Origin: Bin22 sp034428635
GTDB lineage: Bacteria > Chloroflexota > Dehalococcoidia > Lucifugimonadales > UBA3495
Length of the DNA: 32,262 nt
Assembly: GCA_034428635.1 (NCBI GenBank)
Contig: DAOUHR010000071.1
Span: forward strand, 1-32,262
Direction: 5' to 3'
The notes under the pieces are model-generated. The model had not been told where the DNA came from, made no database searches, and saw only the letters and a program-made list of their open reading frames with translations. Below, piece by piece: positions 1 to 7,181 of the stretch; the stretch's first letter is position 1, and the number at the start of each line of letters is the position of its first letter. The translations under genes were made by a program, and so were the position numbers.

Positions 1-410
1 GAAGGCTGAATATGCCCCGACGCTGGGCGGAAGTGGTGCGCACCAGCACCGAACTGAGGGCTTTGGAGGCCAGGCTTGCGGACGGGGGTCTGCCCCTGTC
101 GGCGCTTGTTCGCCTGCTGGAAGGCTACGATCCAATTGCCATCAGCATTGTGGCAGCAATTTCCGATTCGCCGGAGACGGCTCGGAATCTTAACCGCTAC
201 CTGGACGGCGACAGCGATGGCGACTTGAAACCCTCGCTGAAGGGCGGCGACCTGCTGGCGCTGGGTGTACCCAGCGGCCCCCTGGTAGGCAAAGTGCTGG
301 CGGACTTGAGAGATATGCGGCTGGACCGGCGGATCAATTCAGAGGAAGAAGAACGTAAGTGGGTGAGAGACCTGGTGGTTTCCCAATGCTATGGCAGCGG
401 CAAAAGTTAG
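1..410 (+). CDS. cca: CCA tRNA nucleotidyltransferase, C-terminal fragment (5' partial)
   Basis: The frame is open to the left edge of the window, so only about the last 135 residues are present and the true start lies outside. The visible part resembles the C-terminal RNA-binding helical region of the CCA-adding enzyme / poly(A) polymerase family. The key block is G-x-D-L-L-A-L-G-V-P-S-G-P-L-V-G followed by an L-x-D-x-R-L-D-x-R-I segment and acidic residues, which matches the family's 'G-x-DL-x-x-LG-x-x-PGP-x-x-G' signature. These enzymes add or repair the 3'-CCA end of tRNAs in the cytoplasm. The catalytic head domain is not in the window, so its activity cannot be checked. A methionine at position 12 is in frame but is internal to the domain and unlikely to be the start. 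The stop is at 408-410. Confidence 0.7.
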   Translation, partial: RLNMPRRWAEVVRTSTELRALEARLADGGLPLSALVRLLEGYDPIAISIVAAISDSPETARNLNRYLDGDSDGDLKPSLKGGDLLALGVPSGPLVGKVLADLRDMRLDRRINSEEEERKWVRDLVVSQCYGSGKS

Positions 411-454
411 GCGTATGACCGCTGTTCGTGAATCATTCAGGGGAGGTGCATGCT

Positions 455-667
455 ATGCAGGAAGAACTGGAACGTGAGTCGTGCGTCATTTGTGATGGCT
501 CCCTGGATGGTGTTCACCAGACGTCCTGCCAGATGTGCGGCGGCAAGTTTCACCAACCCTGGACCCAGGACAGTGAAATTCCCCGTTGTGGCCGCATATC
601 CAGCCACGAGGAAGCGCTGGCGATCGTTTACCTTTGCAATGACTGCTATGAAGGGCGGCGGCCGTAA
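455..667 (+). CDS. Small treble-clef/RING-like zinc-finger protein
   Basis: A 70-residue protein with paired cysteines: C10-x2-C13, C26-x2-C29 with H33 close by, an isolated C46, and C60-x2-C63. This spacing looks like a cross-brace or treble-clef zinc-binding fold (RING/PHD-like), but no family was recognised. The ATG at 455 was chosen because a strong Shine-Dalgarno GGGGAGG lies at 440-446. The same frame extends upstream to a GTG at 428, which has no such site. It sits 44 nt after the CCA enzyme gene and 70 nt before an oxidoreductase, so co-transcription is possible. There is no signal peptide or membrane segment. Function unknown; a regulatory or protein-binding role is only a guess. Confidence 0.6.
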   Translation: MQEELERESCVICDGSLDGVHQTSCQMCGGKFHQPWTQDSEIPRCGRISSHEEALAIVYLCNDCYEGRRP

Positions 668-737
668 TTGAGATGCGGCCGGTTTCAGTCCAATTAACCA
701 CGAAATCTGGCGAGACCGAGCGGAGAGACGGAAACCG

Positions 738-1775
738 ATGAAAGCAGTTTATATTGAGACTCATGGTGGCACGGAGGCCCTGATTTATGGCGAACGGCCG
801 GAGCCTGAAGTTGGCGCCGGCGAAGCGAAAATCCGGGTGAGGGCGTCGGCGCTGAACCGGCTGGACCTTTATACCCGGGAGGGAGGGCGCGGCCTACGCC
901 GGGAGTTTCCGCCGCCGTTGATCCTGGGCGGGGACTGCGCCGGCGATGTGGTTGAAGCCGGAGAAGGCGTCCGAAGCCTGCAGCCGGGCGACCGGGTGGT
1001 GGTAAATCCGCGAATAAGCTGCAACCAGTGCCCGGCCTGCATGTCTGGTCGGGACGACCTCTGTCCCCGCTCCAGGTTCATGGGCAGCGCCTCCGACGGC
1101 AGTTACGCCGAGTTCATTACCGTGCCGGCGGTAAACACTCACAAAATTGCCGACTCGGTCAGTTACGAGGAGGCAGCCGCCATTCCCACAACATTTTTGC
1201 CAGTTTGGAACATGATGGTGCGCCGGGCCCAGTTGCAGCCGTGGGAGACGGTGCTGGTGCTTTCCGCCTCGGCCGGAGTGGGCACCGCGGCAATCCAGGT
1301 GGCGAAGAACGTGGTGGGCGCGCGGGTTATCGCAACCACCAGCACCGAGGACAAGGCAGCCAAGGCCAGAGAACTGGGGGCGGACGAGGTGATCAACTAC
1401 CGGGAAGAGGATGTGGTGGAACGGGTGAAGGCGTTGACCGGCAACGCCGGGGTTGACGTGTTGGTGGACCACGTGGGCGCCGAATTCTTCACCAGCGCTT
1501 TCAATTCGCTGCGTCCGGGCGGCCGTTATACGATCTGCGGCGCCACCACGGGGCTGCGGGCGGAACTGCACCTGGGCTTGTTGTTTACACGCCAGATTGA
1601 GATTTACGGCACGTTTATGGGCAGCAAGGAGGATATGCGGCAGATCGTGGAAATGCTGAACCGGGGAGTTATCCGGCCGGCGATACACCAGGTATTTCCG
1701 CTTTCTGAAGCTGCCGCCGCGCACCAAACGATGGAGGAAGCCAACTTTTTTGGGAAGTTGGTTTTGACACCGTAA
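738..1775 (+). CDS. Zinc-binding MDR family oxidoreductase (quinone reductase / alcohol dehydrogenase-like)
   Basis: The 345-residue length and order are typical of the medium-chain dehydrogenase/reductase family: an N-terminal GroES-like domain (about 1-130) and a Rossmann NAD(P) domain (about 150-300). The structural zinc lobe is intact, with cysteines at 95, 98, 101 and 109. The nucleotide-binding turn reads S-A-S-A-G-V-G near 176-182. The catalytic-zinc ligands of classical alcohol dehydrogenases are altered: the usual C-x-T/S-D position reads N40-R-L-D, and the G-H-E-x-x-G motif reads G-G-D-C-A-G near 64-69. The protein may therefore work without a catalytic zinc, like quinone oxidoreductases. 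Substrate unknown. It starts with ATG after a purine-rich GGAGAG stretch. Its 3' end is convergent with the glycosylase gene, 20 nt apart. Confidence 0.85.
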   Translation: MKAVYIETHGGTEALIYGERPEPEVGAGEAKIRVRASALNRLDLYTREGGRGLRREFPPPLILGGDCAGDVVEAGEGVRSLQPGDRVVVNPRISCNQCPACMSGRDDLCPRSRFMGSASDGSYAEFITVPAVNTHKIADSVSYEEAAAIPTTFLPVWNMMVRRAQLQPWETVLVLSASAGVGTAAIQVAKNVVGARVIATTSTEDKAAKARELGADEVINYREEDVVERVKALTGNAGVDVLVDHVGAEFFTSAFNSLRPGGRYTICGATTGLRAELHLGLLFTRQIEIYGTFMGSKEDMRQIVEMLNRGVIRPAIHQVFPLSEAAAAHQTMEEANFFGKLVLTP

Positions 1776-1795
1776 GGAGCATTGTCTTTCATTGC

Positions 1796-2731
1796 TCAGA
1801 CGGGCGGAAGGGTGTCTCCTGGTTTCTCCTGTTCCGCTGTTTCCTGAGTGATAACCTCCGTTTGATTTGCCCCGCGCTTTTGCAGCCTGCGACCGTGGAA
1901 GAGGTATTGCTGGGCGTAGCCGGCGTATTGGCCGAAGTAGCCCCGGGCCCAGGCCAGGAGTTCCCGGTCGGGCGGGGGCTTCTCGCCGGGGAAGTACCAT
2001 TCCCCCAAAGCGCGACGGACCCACACGTCGATAGGGAATGCCTCCAGCTTTTCCAGGGAGAAGACGGCGATGCAGTCGGCGATCTTGGTGCCGATGCCGT
2101 AGCATTCCATCAGGCGTTCCTTGGCATCCAGATATGGCTGGCGGATCAGGTCGTTCAGGTCCAGGGAGCCATCTACCACTTCTCGGGTGGCCCGGTCCAC
2201 GTAGGGGGCGCGAAAGCCCAACCCCAACCGGCGCAGCTCCATTTCACCGGCTTCCACCAGTTGGACCGGAGCGGGAAAGGTGTGGCGCACCTGGCCGTCC
2301 AGTTCGACGGGACTGCCAAAGGCGTGGGCCATGTTTTCCATGACCTGGTGGATGCGCTGGATGTTGGAGTTAGCCGAGCAGATGTAGGCTACCAGGCATT
2401 CCCAGGGTTCCTGGCGCAGCACGCGCAGGCCTGGGTACTGGTCCACCATGGCCGCCACCCGCCAGTCGTGGCTGATTTCTTTCTGGATATGGGTCAGGTT
2501 GTCGTCCAGCCGGAAGTAGTGCTGGAGGATGGGGATGCAGGAGGCTTCGGGCCAGGGGGCGGCGTGAAATTCAATGCAGTCTGGGCCCGACTGCCGCAGG
2601 CGAAGGAAGTTGCCCCGCACTACGCCGGAGAACCAGGGGTCTTCCTCAGTTCCCTCCATTCGCCAACGGTGGGCCTGCCCTCCCAAGAGGCTGGCTTCCA
2701 GATCAAGGGGATGGTCAACGACCAGTTCCAC
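1796..2731 (-). CDS. ogg: 8-oxoguanine DNA glycosylase/AP lyase, OGG1 type
   Basis: A base-excision repair enzyme that removes 8-oxoguanine opposite cytosine and cuts the abasic site. Its 311 residues cover the OGG1 N-terminal domain and the helix-hairpin-helix glycosylase domain. The HhH motif reads Y-G-I-G-T-K-I-A-D-C, placing the Schiff-base lysine at K216. The catalytic aspartate follows in F-P-I-D-V-W at D235. The S-A-N-S-N-I-Q-R-I block near 119-127 corresponds to the S-x-N-N-N-I-x-R-I segment of eukaryotic OGG1. The start is a GTG at 2731, preceded by an AGAGGCGG-type site, and it overlaps the end of the DinG gene by 17 nt, suggesting translational coupling. The C-terminal 30 or so residues are polar and likely disordered. 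Many bacteria rely on MutM instead, so the OGG1 type is notable but not unique. Confidence 0.88.
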   Translation of the reverse strand: MELVVDHPLDLEASLLGGQAHRWRMEGTEEDPWFSGVVRGNFLRLRQSGPDCIEFHAAPWPEASCIPILQHYFRLDDNLTHIQKEISHDWRVAAMVDQYPGLRVLRQEPWECLVAYICSANSNIQRIHQVMENMAHAFGSPVELDGQVRHTFPAPVQLVEAGEMELRRLGLGFRAPYVDRATREVVDGSLDLNDLIRQPYLDAKERLMECYGIGTKIADCIAVFSLEKLEAFPIDVWVRRALGEWYFPGEKPPPDRELLAWARGYFGQYAGYAQQYLFHGRRLQKRGANQTEVITQETAEQEKPGDTLPPV

Positions 2732-5594
2732 GGTCCGCCTCTTCTATCCACTGGGCAGCCTGGGATCCCAGGCTGGAGAGGTTGCTGGGTTTCAGGGTGC
2801 AGGGCGGGATGGACTGGAGGAAGGCCTGCCCGTAGTTGCGCCCGGTTACCCGCTTGTCCAGGACGACTATTGCGCCGCTGTCACCCTTGTTTCGGATTAG
2901 GCGGCCCATTCCCTGCCGGAAGCGCAGCACCGCCTGGGGAATCGAAAAGTCGTTAAAAGCGTTTTCGTACTGCTCCGAACGGGCCTTCACCACCGGATCG
3001 GTGGGGACCTGGAAGGGGAGGCGGGTAATAACCAGGGCGCGCATCACCCCGCTGGGGAAGTCCACACCCTCCCAGAAGCTGCTGGTGCCAAGGAGAACGG
3101 CCTTGGGGTTATCGACGAAGCGGCGGCTGATCTGGTTGGGTGGGCCATCCACGCCCTGGGCCAACACCTCGATGCCGTGCTGCTCAAGCCGGTTGCGAAT
3201 GCGGTTGGCCACGTTTCGCAGGGCCGAGTAGGACGTGAAAAGGGCCATGGTCCTGCCGGAGAGGTTCAGGGCCAGGTCCATAATGGCGCGGCCCATGGCT
3301 TCCACGTAACCCTCTGTCTGCGGTTGGGGCATATCTTCGGGAATCATAAGGAGGGCTGCCTTGCGATAGTCGAAGGGAGATCCCACCTGCAGTTCGTCGC
3401 TGTCGTCGGGCAAGCTGAGGCGGCGCCGGGTGTAGTCGAAGCTACCGTTGGCGCTGAGGGTTGCGCTGGTAAGTACGACGCTGTCCTTCTCGTCGAAGAG
3501 CCGCTGCCGCAGGGTGGGACCCACCTCCAGGGGTGCGGAATGCAAGCTGACTTCACCCTTGGTCTGGTCCAGCTTGAGCCAGTGAATCCTGGCGTCGTCC
3601 TCCCTGGCAATGATGGACGCCAGCTTGTCCTTCAACTCTTCCGCATTTCCCTGCAGCGCGCTGCACTCAGACATTAGGGGCGAGACGTCTCCGGATCCGG
3701 CGGGATTTTCTTCGTCTGAATCCGAGGGGCATTCGGTTTCAAAGAGGTATGCGTGGAGCCTGCCAAGGGCCTGAGCCAGATTGTTTAGGCCCACGTCCAC
3801 GTTCTCCCAGGCCGTGGCCAGGTCCTGCCAACTGCGCTGGCTGCGGGACCTGGAGGTGATAAGGAAGTCGTCGGTGTTGGAACCCTGGGCCTGGAAGTAC
3901 CGCAGGGCGGCGTTCCACATATCGTTCCAGTTCTGCCTTAGGCGGGGCATAACCTCGTCCACCTGGGCCACCAGGGCTTCACCGTTCTGCCTGACCGGAG
4001 GCTGAAGCTGGTAGGTGTTGAGAGACAGGCGGGTTTCCCGGCTGAGGCGGGTTACCATGTCAACGATGTCTCCCAGCAGGTCGGCAGTCAACAGGAAGCC
4101 GAACTGCCTGGTGGCTTCGTCTTCCAGGTTGTGAGCCTCGTCAATTATCAGGTTCTGGTAGTCGGGGATGATGCCTCCTCCGTAGACCAGGTCGGACAGG
4201 AGGAGAGCGTGATTGACTACGACGATGTGCGCCTGATCTGCCCGTTCCCTGGCGCTGCGGAGAAAACAGGCGGAGTTGCTGTTGCGGAGGGCGGGACAGC
4301 CCCCCTTGTCGCCGGCAGAAACTTTGCTCCAGGTGAAGGCGTCGCGGCCGGAAAGGTTGATCTCCGCCCGATCGCCGGCCACCGTGTCCTGCATCCAGAC
4401 GGCAGTCTTGCTGAGGAGCCTGGTCTCGTCTACCGACGGACTGTCATTATTCGCCAGGTAGTTCCACCGGCGCAGGCAAAGATAGTTGGCGCGCCCCTTG
4501 AGCTGGGTGGCCTTGACCAGTCCCTCCTCCACCAGCCCGGAGCCTTCCAGTATATTGATAACAGCTGGGATGTCCTTGTTCATCAGCTGTTCCTGGAGGC
4601 TGATAGTGTTGGTGGAAATTACGACCCGCAGGCCTCGGGACGCCGCAAAGAGGACGGCGGGCAAGAGGTAGGCCATGGACTTGCCGACGCCGGTGCCCCC
4701 TTCCACGATGAGCTTGCGGCCCTGGTAGATGGCGCCGGTGACCGCCTTCAGCATTTCCACCTGTTCGTCCCGCTGTTCGAAACCCTGAAAGGCCTGGGAA
4801 AAGGGGCCGGCGGGGCTCAGAAGGCTGGCGATCTTATCCTCAGTCAAATGCACCAGGTTCTCGTCGTAGCGTCGACGTTCCGGGCGGCCCAGGCGGGCGG
4901 CCAGGCGGCCAAAGTCCAGACCTGAAGCGCCAAACAGAGGGGATCCCTCGCGGGCGTAGTGTCCTTCTTCAAAGGCCGTTTCCAGGTTGGAGAGAAGGCT
5001 GGCAACGCCCCAGTTGCTGCGGTTGGCCAGAGTGCAGATGTAGGCCAGAAGAGCCGGGTCCAGTTCTGAAGCCTTGCGCAACAGGGTAACGAAGAGCTGG
5101 CGAGTGGCGTCAGCGTCGTCGATTGCCTGGTGAGCCCGCAGGTGCTCCAGCCCGAACTGGCGGGCCAGGGAACCCAAAGAATACTCCGCGCTGCGAGGCA
5201 GAACGAAAGAAGCCAGGTCCCAGGTGTCGTACCTGGCGTTAGGAAGGCTCAGCCCGTGAGTCTCGAGAAAGCGCAGGTCGAAGGTGACGTTGTGGCCAAT
5301 GACCGGGTGGTCTTCAATGAAAGTTTCCAGGCCTTGGCTGACCGAGGAAAAGTGGGGGGCGCGGCTCACCTGGTCCGGTCGAATGCCCGTAAGGCGCTGG
5401 ATGAAGTCGGGAATTGCCCGCCCCGGGTTAACAAATGTCTCGAACCGGTCGAGAACCCGGTCGCCACAGAATTTGACTGCCCCAACCTGGATGATCTTTT
5501 CCCGGTCGGCATCGAGGCCGGTGGTTTCCAGGTCCAGGGCAACAAAGGTCCGTTCCAGCGTTGGCAGGTTGGCAGTGGATTGTCCCAAGGTCAT
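2715..5594 (-). CDS. dinG: DinG-family DEDDh exonuclease fused to XPD-like helicase
   Basis: A 959-residue two-part enzyme. Residues 15-175 form a DnaQ-like 3'-5' exonuclease: D21-L-E23 in motif I, H-N-V-T-F-D106 in motif II, and H155 with D160 in the last motif. Residues 265-955 form a superfamily 2 helicase with Walker A E-G-G-T-G-V-G-K305-S, the DEAH box at 485-488, and a motif VI block Q-G-M-G-R-L-I-R near the C-terminus. Between Walker A and DEAH lie C373, C433 and C443, where iron-sulfur DinG/XPD proteins have four cysteines, so the cluster may be incomplete. The N-terminal exonuclease fusion is the Gram-positive/Chloroflexi-style arrangement. Likely role: resolving damaged or structured DNA. 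It precedes ogg in the same unit. A TATTAT -10-like box lies at 5616-5621, but I found no matching -35. Confidence 0.88.
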   Translation of the reverse strand: MTLGQSTANLPTLERTFVALDLETTGLDADREKIIQVGAVKFCGDRVLDRFETFVNPGRAIPDFIQRLTGIRPDQVSRAPHFSSVSQGLETFIEDHPVIGHNVTFDLRFLETHGLSLPNARYDTWDLASFVLPRSAEYSLGSLARQFGLEHLRAHQAIDDADATRQLFVTLLRKASELDPALLAYICTLANRSNWGVASLLSNLETAFEEGHYAREGSPLFGASGLDFGRLAARLGRPERRRYDENLVHLTEDKIASLLSPAGPFSQAFQGFEQRDEQVEMLKAVTGAIYQGRKLIVEGGTGVGKSMAYLLPAVLFAASRGLRVVISTNTISLQEQLMNKDIPAVINILEGSGLVEEGLVKATQLKGRANYLCLRRWNYLANNDSPSVDETRLLSKTAVWMQDTVAGDRAEINLSGRDAFTWSKVSAGDKGGCPALRNSNSACFLRSARERADQAHIVVVNHALLLSDLVYGGGIIPDYQNLIIDEAHNLEDEATRQFGFLLTADLLGDIVDMVTRLSRETRLSLNTYQLQPPVRQNGEALVAQVDEVMPRLRQNWNDMWNAALRYFQAQGSNTDDFLITSRSRSQRSWQDLATAWENVDVGLNNLAQALGRLHAYLFETECPSDSDEENPAGSGDVSPLMSECSALQGNAEELKDKLASIIAREDDARIHWLKLDQTKGEVSLHSAPLEVGPTLRQRLFDEKDSVVLTSATLSANGSFDYTRRRLSLPDDSDELQVGSPFDYRKAALLMIPEDMPQPQTEGYVEAMGRAIMDLALNLSGRTMALFTSYSALRNVANRIRNRLEQHGIEVLAQGVDGPPNQISRRFVDNPKAVLLGTSSFWEGVDFPSGVMRALVITRLPFQVPTDPVVKARSEQYENAFNDFSIPQAVLRFRQGMGRLIRNKGDSGAIVVLDKRVTGRNYGQAFLQSIPPCTLKPSNLSSLGSQAAQWIEEADRGTGR

Positions 5595-5674
5595 CTTGGC
5601 AGACTCTTTATTAACATAATATTGACTCGGGAGGGGACGCCAGCATCAGGGTCGAGGAAGGCGGGAAAAACTGA

Positions 5675-5686
5675 CCTGACGTCAGG
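5675..5686. promoter_or_regulatory. Perfect 12-bp palindrome between PHP and dinG genes
   Basis: CCTGACGTCAGG reads the same on both strands. It lies in the 119-nt gap downstream of the PHP gene and about 80 nt upstream of the dinG start, on the dinG promoter side. Its size and place fit a dimeric repressor site, but no regulator is known from the sequence and chance cannot be excluded. Confidence 0.3.
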
Positions 5687-5713
5687 ACCTTCAGACCGGC
5701 GCCAGTGTAGGTA

Positions 5714-6412
5714 TTAACCGGTATAGGGTCGAAGTTGTCCGGACCTCAATCCGACGGCCGGGAAGTAGTTGCCGGAGCGCAGAGCGGTTATGAATTCCGC
5801 TTCAGTATTGATTTCGTCGGCGAAGGCGGTGACGTAACGACCCAATCCGTGTACGGAGTGGGCGTCGCTGCCGCCGGTTACCGGCATACGGAGCAGGCTG
5901 GCAACTTCCATGGCAAAACCGTTTTCTTCATCCGCAGTACCGCCGTTTACCACCTCGATGGCATGGGCCAGCTTGAACACCGGGTGCTGGAGGGCCTGTT
6001 CCGCAATGGTTGGCATGGGCGCATCGGGCAATGACCGGTAGAGATAAGGGCGCTCCCGCATATGCCGGCCCAGCACTCCGCGGAAAGGATGAGCGCTGAC
6101 CACGAAGCCCCCCTGGGACCGAGCGGTTTTGCAGAGAATTTCCGCTTTATGGAAGCCGGATTGGTAGGCATCCATGCCAAAGGCCAGCATGTGGCCCATA
6201 TCGGTGTCGGCTTCCATGGCCCGGACAAGTACAACGTTGTGCCGGCTGGCAAACCGCTCGAATTCGTGGCGGTCCCAGGGGCCGCTGTGTTCGGTGATGC
6301 AGAGTCCCCGCAGACCCAGCCGCTCAGCCTCGAGAATCAGGTCCTCGGGAGAAAGGTTACTGTCGGCGCTGCCCTTGGTAGTATGGATGTGGAGGTCAAA
6401 TATGCGAGCCAT
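5714..6412 (-). CDS. PHP-domain metal-dependent phosphoesterase
   Basis: A 232-residue protein carrying the four PHP motifs: F-D-L-H-I-H-T at the N-terminus, C-I-T-E-H-S-G about 40 residues later, S-A-H-P-F near the middle and G-G-S-D-A-H near the C-terminus. These supply the His/Asp/Glu ligands of a trinuclear metal site. Stand-alone PHP proteins of this size hydrolyse phosphoesters (for example histidinol-phosphate or nucleotide phosphates); the substrate cannot be told here. The ATG at 6412 was chosen over an in-frame TTG at 6436. A good promoter ends 8 nt before this ATG, so the TTG would lie upstream of the transcript start. No Shine-Dalgarno is visible, consistent with a leaderless mRNA. 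It lies upstream of dinG on the same strand. Confidence 0.8.
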   Translation of the reverse strand: MARIFDLHIHTTKGSADSNLSPEDLILEAERLGLRGLCITEHSGPWDRHEFERFASRHNVVLVRAMEADTDMGHMLAFGMDAYQSGFHKAEILCKTARSQGGFVVSAHPFRGVLGRHMRERPYLYRSLPDAPMPTIAEQALQHPVFKLAHAIEVVNGGTADEENGFAMEVASLLRMPVTGGSDAHSVHGLGRYVTAFADEINTEAEFITALRSGNYFPAVGLRSGQLRPYTG

Positions 6413-6420
6413 GTGGGGCG

Positions 6421-6449
6421 ATTGTATCGGTGGCAATGGGGATAGTCAA
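6421..6449 (-). promoter_or_regulatory. Sigma70-type promoter of the PHP gene (leaderless)
   Basis: On the minus strand, TTGACT (6449-6444) is followed by a 17-nt spacer and TACAAT (6426-6421). The -10 ends only 8 nt before the ATG at 6412. A start about 7 nt downstream of the -10 would leave a leader of roughly two bases. Confidence 0.65.
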
Positions 6450-6702
6450 TGAGCGTTTGTCATTGCCTGCACAGTTTCGAGGCTGACAGATTCTCCGGGT
6501 CCTTGGGACTGGGAGTTTTTCAACCTTTAGAATACTAACCGGGGATACGAGTTGAAGAATCCGCGATCTTGCCAGTGCAGTTCGAAACGTGGAAGGCCTG
6601 CTGACGAGGGGAAGCTCATTCGTACATTTGTTTATTCGGAATCAGCAGAGGCCGCCAGGAGCACCAATTCGGTCTGGCTGGGAAAATGGTGGCAGCGGGG
6701 TA

Positions 6703-6731
6703 TTGATTGCAAATGAAATTAAATATAGAAT
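6703..6731 (+). promoter_or_regulatory. Probable sigma70 promoter for speD
   Basis: TTGATT (6703-6708), a 17-nt spacer and TAGAAT (6726-6731) lie in an A+T-rich island about 60 nt before speD. A short perfect inverted repeat, GGGGT-CAA-ACCCC at 6755-6767, follows in the presumed leader, just before the GAGGAGGG ribosome site. Confidence 0.5.
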
Positions 6732-6791
6732 CTATTACTGTTTCCCGTTATTCAGGGGTCAAACCCCGATAATGAAGAGGAGGGCAGGTGA

Positions 6792-7157
6792 TTGAATGTA
6801 CTAGGTCTGCACCTTTTGTTGGAACTCAAGGAGTGTAACCCGCATCTCCTTGACGACTTGGACCACGTCCGCAGTGTACTGTATGGAGCCGCCGAAGGTG
6901 TGGGAGCGCAGGTAATTGGCGAGTCTTTCCATCAGTTCACTCCACAAGGGGTCACCGGCATATTGTCTATCGCCGAGTCCCACATATCTATCCATACCTG
7001 GCCGGAGTACAACTACGCCGCCGCTGATATCTTCACTTGCGGTTCCACGTTCCAGCCCCGGGATGCCGCGCAAATCATGATCGATCTGTTTGAGTCAGGA
7101 TCGCCGGAAATTACCGAAGTCCGGCGGGGACTACTTTCCCTGCCAGTGGGCATTTAG
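6792..7157 (+). CDS. speD: S-adenosylmethionine decarboxylase proenzyme, prokaryotic type
   Basis: Makes decarboxylated AdoMet, the aminopropyl donor for polyamine synthesis. The 121-residue length matches the short bacterial SpeD class. The self-cleavage motif reads A-E-S-H-I-S-I-H, placing the pyruvoyl-forming serine at S63. H68 and C83 (in F-T-C-G) sit at the positions known for the Thermotoga-type enzyme. The start is a TTG at 6792, preceded by GAGGAGGG about 8 nt upstream; the nearby ATG at 6796 is out of frame and hits a stop at once. It is followed after 24 nt by the aminopropyltransferase gene, forming a two-gene polyamine operon under the promoter at 6703-6731. No arginine or ornithine decarboxylase gene is in the window. 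Confidence 0.93.
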   Translation: MNVLGLHLLLELKECNPHLLDDLDHVRSVLYGAAEGVGAQVIGESFHQFTPQGVTGILSIAESHISIHTWPEYNYAAADIFTCGSTFQPRDAAQIMIDLFESGSPEITEVRRGLLSLPVGI

Positions 7158-7181
7158 GGTTCGAGGTATCGCGCCTTAAAG

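Noticed and set aside
1777..1797. Bidirectional terminator between the oxidoreductase and ogg genes
   Set aside because: Only a 5-bp GAGCA/TGCTC stem with no T-run on either strand; too weak to call.
894..2105. Long minus-strand ORF (403 codons) opposite the oxidoreductase and glycosylase genes
   Set aside because: It is Arg/Pro/Gly/His-rich, has no recognisable motif and lies antisense to two well-supported genes. It is a shadow of G+C-rich codon bias.
6589..6795. ORF of 68 codons before speD
   Set aside because: It runs through the speD promoter and ribosome site, has a GTG start with no Shine-Dalgarno and no family resemblance.
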